Shown: piece after piece, positions 58,902-64,000 of the stretch
Layout: each line of letters starts with the position of its first letter
Numbering within the stretch: the stretch's first letter is position 1
NCBI GenBank assembly: GCA_902781655.1
Contig: CACZJZ010000007.1
Location: 45,131 to 109,130, forward strand
Reading direction: 5' to 3'
Origin: an uncultured Lachnospiraceae bacterium
GTDB taxonomy: Bacteria; Bacillota; Clostridia; Lachnospirales; Lachnospiraceae
DNA length: 64,000 nt
Notes under the pieces: model-generated
Told to the model about the DNA's origin: nothing
Seen by the model: the letters and a program-made list of their open reading frames with translations, nothing else
Databases searched by the model: none
Program-made: the position numbers and the translations under genes

Positions 58902-60432
58902 CCTGCATTTCCTCCTGCTTCACCTGCCGGGCGCTGCCTTCTACACTGGCATCCATCCGCTCCTTATACTTGCGCAGCACAATATGCATACAGGTTCCCG
59001 CTCCCTCTGTGCTTGTCGCCCAAATATATCCGCCGTGATCCTCGACGATTTTTTTCACAATAGACAGGCCGATCCCGCTCCCTCCTGTCGCGGAATTCCG
59101 TGATGAATCCGCCCGGTAAAAGCGGTCAAATATATGCGACAGATCCCGTGCCGCAATCCCTTTGCCGTTATCCTCGATTTCAATCCGGATCGAATCCTCC
59201 TGCTCATCCCGGATCCGAATTGCGATTTTCTGGTGGTTCTTGTCCATATATTTTACACTGTTGCTGATAATATTGTTGATAACCCGCCTCAGCTGCTCCG
59301 GATCCGCGATGACCTGTGTCTTCGGATCGACCAGATTGGAATAATCCAGCTCAATTCCACGCGCCTCCATGTCCATCCCGATCTCATCCACACAGTCTGC
59401 AAAATAATCAGTGACATTGATGCGATGGAAGTTATATGGGATCCTGTCGTTGTCGATCCTTGCATACAAAGTCAGCTCATTGATCAGGCGGTCCATGTCG
59501 GATGCTTTATTATAGATGGTCTGCAAATATTTCTTCTGCTTTTCCGGCGTATTGGCCACACCATCCATCAGTCCCTCTACATATCCCTTCACCGATGTGA
59601 TCGGCGTCTTCAAATCATGAGAAATATTGCGTATCAGCTCACTATTGGCTTTTTCCTGGTTCAGCTTTTCCTCTGCGCTCTCCTTGAGCCTTAGTCTCAT
59701 GTCCTCGTAGCTGCGGTACAGATCTCCGATCTCTCCCTTTTCATCCGTCGGAAGCATGTAGTCCAGATTGCCGTCACGGATTTTGTCCATCGCCACGTCA
59801 AGCTGATTGATCGGCTTCAGCACCCCATTGTTGAACCATCGCAGGATGAGCAGTGCTGTCGCCGCCAGAATCACCGTGATTGCCAGAGACATGCGGACAA
59901 GAAAGGTCCGAGGCACAATGGAGGTGACCCTGGTCAGAATAAAAATACTGTACTCCGTCTCTGACGCATCGGCAAAATCCAGCTGTTTCACCAGATACTG
60001 GGTATTGTCCACGGAGTAACTGTACTGCGCCGTCTCCTGATTGATTTCCTCCCCCTGCCACGCGGGCAGATTGCGAAAGAGTCCCTGTGCCTTTGCCTTG
60101 TCGTCCGTGTAATAGAGGGCATCCCCGCTGCGGACAATCAGAAACGAGTTCAACTCCTCCAGCTTCCCTGCCACATGTTCCAGGTATTCGCGATCTCTGA
60201 GCTTTCCCGGGTCAGAGCTTATTTCATGCTTCAGCATGTTATAACAGGAATCTGTCATCCTGCTGCTCGTCTCCAGGTCTTCCGTGAGCGTCTGATAATC
60301 ACGCAGGCGGATAGCTCCCCCTTCCGGGTGAACAGTATAATTGCCGATGACCAGAAAACTGACCGCCGTCAGGAGCAGCGGCAGAAAAAGCATCGTTGTA
60401 AAGGCAATTGCCATCTTCTGTCTGAAATTCAT
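58870..60432 (-). CDS. Sensor histidine kinase
   Basis: A 520-aa membrane kinase. First transmembrane helix at residues 9-30, an extracellular sensor domain of about 130 residues, a second helix (about 178-200), HAMP (about 200-252), phosphorylation site H272 in NISHDLKTP, and the ATPase domain with N-box (RVINNIISNSVKY), DNGKG and GGSGIGLSI. The start is the ATG at 60432. The kinase gene precedes its regulator, the reverse of the commonest order. Confidence 0.95.
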   Translation of the reverse strand: MNFRQKMAIAFTTMLFLPLLLTAVSFLVIGNYTVHPEGGAIRLRDYQTLTEDLETSSRMTDSCYNMLKHEISSDPGKLRDREYLEHVAGKLEELNSFLIVRSGDALYYTDDKAKAQGLFRNLPAWQGEEINQETAQYSYSVDNTQYLVKQLDFADASETEYSIFILTRVTSIVPRTFLVRMSLAITVILAATALLILRWFNNGVLKPINQLDVAMDKIRDGNLDYMLPTDEKGEIGDLYRSYEDMRLRLKESAEEKLNQEKANSELIRNISHDLKTPITSVKGYVEGLMDGVANTPEKQKKYLQTIYNKASDMDRLINELTLYARIDNDRIPYNFHRINVTDYFADCVDEIGMDMEARGIELDYSNLVDPKTQVIADPEQLRRVINNIISNSVKYMDKNHQKIAIRIRDEQEDSIRIEIEDNGKGIAARDLSHIFDRFYRADSSRNSATGGSGIGLSIVKKIVEDHGGYIWATSTEGAGTCMHIVLRKYKERMDASVEGSARQVKQEEMQDVREEKDSDH

Positions 60433-60617
60433 GAGCCATCTCCGGGCAAAAGCCCTCAATTCTGATGCATCTCGGGTTACCTTGCCCCGGCAAAGCGCAG
60501 TCCGGCATGCTGCCCGTCCCCCTGCCTGCCGTCTCACGCGCATGCATCGGCAATTCGTAGTTCCACTTTCGTTTCAGTATACCATTTCTTCGAAGCAGCA
60601 GCGCTTTCCTGCCACGG

Positions 60618-60648
60618 AAAAGGGAGAACAGCTTTCGCTGTTCTCCCC
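60618..60648 (-). terminator. Intrinsic terminator of the rubrerythrin gene
   Basis: GGGAGAACAGC / GCTGTTCTCCC (60622-60632 and 60637-60647), a perfect 11-bp stem with a TTTC/GAAA loop, followed on the minus strand by TTTT. It lies about 42 nt after the rubrerythrin stop. Confidence 0.85.
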
Positions 60649-60688
60649 ATTCTGTCAGACCGTGCTCAGTCGGCTCTGCCAGAGCTGA

Positions 60689-61231
60689 TCAGTTCTTGAA
60701 ATATCTGTTGTACAGACCCTGGAACGCTCTGCCGTGACGTGCCTCGTCGCGCGCCATCTCATGAACGGTATCGTGAATCGCATCCAGATTGGCAGCCTTT
60801 GCTCTCTTCGCAAGATCTGTCTTTCCAGCCGTCGCGCCATTCTCCGCTTCGATTCTCATCTCCAGGTTCTTCTTGGTAGAGTCAGTAACCACCTCGCCGA
60901 GAAGCTCTGCGAACTTTGCCGCATGCTCTGCTTCCTCATGCGCAGCCTTCTCATAGTAAAGGCCGACTTCCGGATAGCCCTCGCGGAATGCCACTCTGGA
61001 CATCGCAAGATACATGCCGACCTCGGAGCACTCTCCGGAGAAATTGGCACGAAGGTCATTCAGAATGTCCTCGCTGACACCCTTTGCAACGCCAACTACA
61101 TGCTCCGCTGCCCATGTCATCTCACCGTCCTGCTTTGTGAACTTGGAAGCAGGAGCTCCGCATACCGGGCACTTCTCCGGTGCCTGATCGCCTTCATAAA
61201 CATATCCACATACCTGGCAAACCCATTTCAT
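60689..61231 (-). CDS. Rubrerythrin, reverse type (N-terminal rubredoxin domain)
   Basis: A 180-aa peroxidase of anaerobes that reduces hydrogen peroxide. The rubredoxin-like iron site is at the N-terminus (C5, C8, C21, C24), the reverse of classical rubrerythrin, followed by a four-helix diiron domain (about 45-180; [40 protein letters not shown]). Rubredoxin at 33926-34084 could be an electron donor. GGAGAAT precedes the ATG. It lies 108 nt after perR; an inverted repeat GATATA-N7-TATATC (61266-61284) lies in that gap. Confidence 0.95.
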   Translation of the reverse strand: MKWVCQVCGYVYEGDQAPEKCPVCGAPASKFTKQDGEMTWAAEHVVGVAKGVSEDILNDLRANFSGECSEVGMYLAMSRVAFREGYPEVGLYYEKAAHEEAEHAAKFAELLGEVVTDSTKKNLEMRIEAENGATAGKTDLAKRAKAANLDAIHDTVHEMARDEARHGRAFQGLYNRYFKN

Positions 61232-61265
61232 AGTCTCATTCTCCTTTGTCGTTGTTGGTTTGGTT

Positions 61266-61284
61266 GATATAACGTTTCTATATC
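61266..61284. promoter_or_regulatory. Inverted repeat upstream of the rubrerythrin gene
   Basis: GATATA-ACGTTTC-TATATC, 6-bp perfect arms, about 35 nt before the rubrerythrin ATG. It could overlap a -10 region and may be bound by the neighbouring PerR-type regulator, but it does not match the B. subtilis PerR box well. Confidence 0.3.
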
Positions 61285-61339
61285 TGCTCAGTACACTTTG
61301 TCCTTCGGCAAAATGCCTGCTGCATGCTTTCTGACTGCA

Positions 61340-61768
61340 TTATCCTGTCGTCTGTTCCCGGTTCAGCCTGTCTGTCTCCTCCTTCTGTTCCGTGAGACAA
61401 CTTTCACAGATTCCATAGAAATATGCGCTGTATCCGGTTATCTTTCCCGCAAAATTTGTGGCTGCGATCTCCTTCACCCTGTCTATGCTCTCCATCTCGA
61501 GGTCTTCCACTCTGCCACAGCGCGTGCAGATAAAGTGGTTGTGCTCAGAGGTATCAGCATCGAAATGAATAACGCCGTCGCCGACATCCACGGTGCGTAT
61601 TTTGCCGGTATCCCTCAAGACCATCAGATTTCTGTATACCGTTCCGAGACTGATATTTGGGTATTCATCCCGTACACCTGCATAAATTGTGTCTGCTGTC
61701 GGATGGTCCTTCCGATCCTTCAGAAAATTGTAGACAGCATCTCTCTGTCTGCTGTGCTTCAGGGCCAT
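61340..61768 (-). CDS. perR: Fur-family peroxide regulator (PerR-like)
   Basis: A 142-aa Fur-superfamily repressor. Winged helix at about residues 1-80 (HSRQRDAVYNFLKDRKDHPTADTIY, LGTVYRNLMVL), with the regulatory-metal segment (HFDADTSEHNHFICTRCG) and a structural zinc site of two CxxC pairs (CTRC, CESC). The rubrerythrin gene directly downstream points to peroxide sensing (PerR) rather than iron (Fur). A promoter with both boxes at consensus precedes it. Confidence 0.9.
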   Translation of the reverse strand: MALKHSRQRDAVYNFLKDRKDHPTADTIYAGVRDEYPNISLGTVYRNLMVLRDTGKIRTVDVGDGVIHFDADTSEHNHFICTRCGRVEDLEMESIDRVKEIAATNFAGKITGYSAYFYGICESCLTEQKEETDRLNREQTTG

Positions 61769-61804
61769 TGCTGCACCTCTTTAATATCGATAACCGTTAC
61801 TGTT

Positions 61805-61832
61805 ATTATATTCTTTTCAAGTTCTGTGTCAA
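61805..61832 (-). promoter_or_regulatory. Promoter of perR-rubrerythrin
   Basis: Minus-strand TTGACA (61827-61832), 16-nt spacer, TATAAT (61805-61810): both boxes perfect. A TATCGATA palindrome and inverted TTA/TAA sequences lie just downstream (61780-61800) and could be an autoregulatory site. Confidence 0.8.
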
Positions 61833-61874
61833 CACTTTTTGCGATAATTTTCAATATTCTTTCATGCATTCGCC

Positions 61875-61903
61875 TTGCATATTGTTCTGCGATAGACGAT
61901 ACT
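61875..61903 (+). promoter_or_regulatory. Promoter candidate of luxS-mtnN
   Basis: TTGCAT (61875-61880), 17-nt spacer, GATACT (61898-61903), about 60 nt before the luxS ATG. An alternative TTGACT at 61918-61923 has a poor -10. Confidence 0.4.
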
Positions 61904-61961
61904 GGATTTGTTTCGTATTGACTTATTTAGCCAATTATTCTAACGAGGTTAAAGAAATTCA

Positions 61962-62441
61962 ATGGAAAAAATAGCCAGTTTTACTGTCAATCATCTTCTT
62001 CTGGAACCTGGCATATATGTATCGCGCCAGGATCACATTGGAAATGAAGTGATCACCACTTTTGATCTGCGCATGACCGCTCCGAACCGGGAGCCTGTCA
62101 TGAATACCGCCGAGGTACACACCATCGAGCACCTTGGTGCGACCTTCCTGCGAAATGACCCTGAATGGAAGGACCGCGACATCTATTTTGGCCCGATGGG
62201 CTGTCGTACCGGTTTCTATCTCGTTCTGGCAGGTGATCTGAAGTCCCGGGATGTGATAGATGTCGTCACCCGGATGTTTGAGTTTATTCGTGACTACCGT
62301 GGCGAAATTCCCGGTGCGGCACCCAGGGACTGCGGCAATTACCTGGACCAAAATCTCGGTATGGCGAACTGGCTTGCTGACCGGTATCTCCGCAATACGC
62401 TCTATCATATCGATGAGGCGCATTTAAATTATCCCCAGTAA
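61962..62441 (+). CDS. luxS: S-ribosylhomocysteine lyase LuxS
   Basis: A 159-aa metalloenzyme that splits S-ribosylhomocysteine into homocysteine and DPD, the precursor of autoinducer-2. The metal ligands H53 and H57 (HTIEH) and C124 (PRDCGNYLDQNLGM), and the catalytic C81 (GPMGCRTGF), are all present. It lies 35 nt before mtnN, so the two steps of S-adenosylhomocysteine recycling are in one operon. Confidence 0.97.
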   Translation: MEKIASFTVNHLLLEPGIYVSRQDHIGNEVITTFDLRMTAPNREPVMNTAEVHTIEHLGATFLRNDPEWKDRDIYFGPMGCRTGFYLVLAGDLKSRDVIDVVTRMFEFIRDYRGEIPGAAPRDCGNYLDQNLGMANWLADRYLRNTLYHIDEAHLNYPQ

Positions 62442-62476
62442 CGTATTCTTTCAGTCATGAAATGACAGGAGCTGCA

Positions 62477-63190
62477 ATGGAAAAAGAAATCAAAATTGGA
62501 ATCATCGGCGCGATGGAGGTCGAAGTCGCCTCTCTCAAGGAAAAGATGAAGATCGAGCGTGTTTATACAGCTGCGAGGATGGAATTTTGCGAAGGAAAAA
62601 TCGCTGATACAGAGGTTATTGTAGTCCGCAGTGGAGTCGGAAAAGTCAACGCGGGACTGTGCGTACAGATCCTTGCGGATCAGTTTCATGTCACGCATAT
62701 CATCAATACCGGCGTCGCCGGATCCCTGAATAACGCGCTCAATATTGGCGATCTGGTCGTATCCCGTGACGCAATGTATCACGATGTCGATGCCACTGTA
62801 TTTGGTTATCATCACGGAGAGGTTCCGCAGATGGGTATCGTCGCCTTCCCGGCAGATGACTCCTTGCGGAGCAGGGCCCTCCGTGCCGTTGCTGCTGCAG
62901 CGCCAGAAATAAAAGCCATGGAGGGAAGGGTTGCAAGCGGAGATCAGTTTGTCTGCGATCCGAATGTAAAAGAAGAAATCAAGAAAAATACCAGCGCCGA
63001 CTGCTGTGAGATGGAAGGCTGCGCCATCGCCCAGGCTGCCTGGCTCAATCAGATCCCCTTCGTTATCCTGCGTGCGATCTCCGACAAAGCAGATGGCAGT
63101 CAGATTGAGGACTACAACGCATTCGAGGCAAAAGCTGCCAGACATTGCGCTGCAATCACTGGCTATATGCTGGAGCATTTTCAGAATTAA
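62477..63190 (+). CDS. mtnN: 5'-methylthioadenosine/S-adenosylhomocysteine nucleosidase
   Basis: A 237-aa nucleosidase that removes adenine from S-adenosylhomocysteine (and MTA), making the LuxS substrate. Family blocks: IGIIGAMEVEVASLKEKM with the catalytic Glu near 12, GVGKVNAGLC near 60, NTGVAGSLN near 78, and near the C-terminus CCEMEGCAIAQAAW and ISDKADG with the catalytic Asp. The ATG at 62477 follows AGGAG. Confidence 0.96.
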   Translation: MEKEIKIGIIGAMEVEVASLKEKMKIERVYTAARMEFCEGKIADTEVIVVRSGVGKVNAGLCVQILADQFHVTHIINTGVAGSLNNALNIGDLVVSRDAMYHDVDATVFGYHHGEVPQMGIVAFPADDSLRSRALRAVAAAAPEIKAMEGRVASGDQFVCDPNVKEEIKKNTSADCCEMEGCAIAQAAWLNQIPFVILRAISDKADGSQIEDYNAFEAKAARHCAAITGYMLEHFQN

Positions 63191-63213
63191 CGTCACGATT
63201 CATTTCTTCTGAC

Positions 63214-63293
63214 ATGCCCAAGATTCGGGCATAATTAAAACGCCTTATTTCAAACAGCTGCTTTAAAAAGCTGCTATTTGAAATAAGGCGCTT
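63214..63293. terminator. Terminator zone between mtnN and the rRNA-tRNA operon
   Basis: Two hairpins. ATGCCC-N7-GGGCAT at 63214-63232, and a long one at 63241-63290 with a 14-bp outer stem CGCCTTATTTCAAA / TTTGAAATAAGGCG and an imperfect inner stem. Read on the minus strand the long stem is followed by TTTTAATT, so it should end the rRNA-tRNA transcript. Confidence 0.75.
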
Positions 63294-63308
63294 TCTGCAA
63301 AAAAAATA

Positions 63309-63381
63309 TGCCCAAAGCAGGAATCGAACCGGCGACATAAGGATTTTCAGTCCTCCGCTCTACCAACTGAGCTATTTGGGC
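63309..63381 (-). tRNA. tRNA-Phe (GAA)
   Basis: Cloverleaf with acceptor GCCCAAA/TTTGGGC, D-arm GCTC...GAGC, anticodon GAA in CTGAAAA, T-arm GGTTCGATTCC. Discriminator A. No CCA is encoded. Last gene of the operon. Confidence 0.95.
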
Positions 63382-63387
63382 ATTTCG

Positions 63388-63461
63388 TAGCGGGGACAGG
63401 ATTTGAACCTGCGACCTCCGGGTTATGAGCCCGACGAGCTTCCAGACTGCTCTACCCCGCG
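63388..63461 (-). tRNA. Initiator tRNA-fMet (CAT)
   Basis: Anticodon CAT with three G-C pairs in the anticodon stem (GGG/CCC) and no Watson-Crick pair at position 1-72 (C1 opposite T72), both marks of bacterial initiator tRNA. No CCA is encoded. Confidence 0.93.
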
Positions 63462-63477
63462 ATATTAAAATGAAAAG

Positions 63478-63559
63478 TGGGTGGAGATGGATTCGAACCA
63501 TCGAAGTCATTGACAGCAGATTTACAGTCTGTCCCCTTTGGCCACTCGGGAATCCACCC
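63478..63559 (-). tRNA. tRNA-Tyr (GTA)
   Basis: Class II tRNA of 82 nt with a long variable arm. Acceptor GGGTGGA/TCCACCC, anticodon GTA in CTGTAAA. No CCA is encoded. Confidence 0.95.
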
Positions 63560-63576
63560 ATATATTGATGGTACAA

Positions 63577-63649
63577 AGCCGATGATCGGACTCGAACCGA
63601 TAACCTGCTGATTACAAATCAGCTGCTCTGCCAATTGAGCCACATCGGC
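63577..63649 (-). tRNA. tRNA-Thr (TGT)
   Basis: Acceptor GCCGATG/CATCGGC, anticodon TGT in TTTGTAA, T-arm GGTTCGAGTCC. Discriminator T. No CCA is encoded. Confidence 0.94.
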
Positions 63650-63685
63650 AAGTCTATCTTCACCGGGATCTGACAGGTATGAACA

Positions 63686-63758
63686 TGGGGCCTACAGGGC
63701 TCGAACCTGTGACCCCCTGCTTGTAAGGCAGATGCTCTCCCAGCTGAGCTAAGACCCC
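63686..63758 (-). tRNA. tRNA-Val (TAC)
   Basis: Acceptor GGGGTCT/AGGCCCC with one G-T pair, anticodon TAC in CTTACAA, T-arm GGTTCGAGCCC. No CCA is encoded. Confidence 0.95.
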
Positions 63759-63764
63759 AAATAA

Positions 63765-63838
63765 CGACCCGGGAGGGACTCGAACCCTCGACCTCCGCCG
63801 TGACAGGGCGGCGTTCTAACCAGCTGAACCACCGGGCC
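63765..63838 (-). tRNA. tRNA-Asp (GTC)
   Basis: Acceptor GGCCCGG/CCGGGTC with one G-T pair, anticodon GTC in CTGTCAC, discriminator G as expected for Asp. No CCA is encoded. First tRNA after the 23S gene. Confidence 0.95.
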
Positions 63839-63900
63839 ATTCATGATGAAGTCATTGTACCTTCAAAACCGAATCAGAACAAGCGCCTTTAAGACTTTTT

Positions 63901-64000
63901 AAGGATAAGCTTCCGACCGATTAGTACGTGTCAGCTGAACGGATTGCTCCGCTTACACCTCACGCCTATCTACCTCATACTCTCTGAGGGGTCTTGTGAT
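63901..64000 (-). rRNA. rrl: 23S ribosomal RNA, 3' end (partial)
   Basis: The minus strand reads GGCGTGAGGTGTAAGCGGAG, then CAATCCGTTCAGCTGACACG and TACTAATCGGTCGGAAGCTT, the conserved 3' end of 23S rRNA. The 5' part lies right of the window. The 3' boundary is estimated from the ATCCTT end. tRNA-Asp follows 62 nt downstream, with no 5S gene in between. Confidence 0.93.

Noticed and set aside
61266-61284. Canonical PerR box before the rubrerythrin gene
   Set aside because: There is an inverted repeat, but it does not fit TTATAATnATTATAA; reported only as a candidate regulatory repeat.

Overview
The window looks like a chromosomal segment of a motile, Gram-positive anaerobe of the Clostridia, most like Lachnospiraceae. 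The indications are Firmicutes-type flagellar genes (a FliY with CheC domain, short FlgE, FlbD), a PerR/rubrerythrin oxygen-stress pair, an archaeal-type ProS, the hup-rqcP-divIC-tilS-hpt-ftsH block and tRNA genes without encoded CCA. The assignment rests on gene content only. Almost everything is read from the minus strand, including the rRNA operon at the right edge. No phage, IS element, plasmid gene or CRISPR array was seen.

Region 1 (1-22235, minus) is one long flagellar operon in the order fliE-fliF-fliG-fliH-fliI-fliJ-fliK-flgD-flgE-flbD-motA-motB-fliM-cheY-flgC-fliY-fliO-fliP-fliQ-fliR-flhB-flhA-fliA-flgF-flgG(partial). Most joints overlap or are a few bases apart. Compared with the usual Firmicutes order, flgB, fliL, flhF and flhG are not at their places, and flgC sits between cheY and fliY. 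FliY keeps both CheC phosphatase motifs and carries two CheY-binding-like motifs in its linker. A 24-codon leader frame overlaps the fliE start.

Region 2 (22236-29426) has a divergent MerR-type regulator, an unrecognised protein behind a good sigma-28 promoter, a small membrane-anchored protein, a GH13 amylase-type enzyme and ftsH.

Region 3 (29552-38829, minus except one gene) holds hpt, tilS, divIC, rqcP, HU, rubredoxin, the CCA-adding enzyme, acetate kinase and proS. At the place where spore-formers keep yabP, yabQ and spoIIE there is only an inverted YczE-like membrane gene, which suggests a lineage that lost sporulation.

Region 4 (38933-47811) is accessory: a VWA/MoxR-ATPase pair, a CstA transporter, an unknown two-TM protein coupled to an RsuA-type pseudouridine synthase, a GT2 glycosyltransferase, a DJ-1/PfpI protein and a CBS protein. 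Two clusters of the same 35-nt palindromic element, repeated with a 36-nt period, lie here (41736-41806 and 47803-47898). They form exceptionally long near-perfect hairpins and are the most unusual non-coding structure in the window.

Region 5 (47904-60432, minus) is for carbohydrate use: a LacI regulator, MalQ, two ABC permeases and a lipoprotein binding protein behind a clear promoter/operator, a CAP-domain secreted protein, then a histidine kinase-response regulator-GH3 operon. The GH3 enzyme has its two core domains in swapped order.

Region 6 (60689-64000) has rubrerythrin and PerR, the plus-strand luxS-mtnN pair (S-adenosylhomocysteine recycling, AI-2), then six tRNA genes (Asp, Val, Thr, Tyr, fMet, Phe in transcription order) behind the 3' end of a 23S rRNA gene, with no 5S gene between them.
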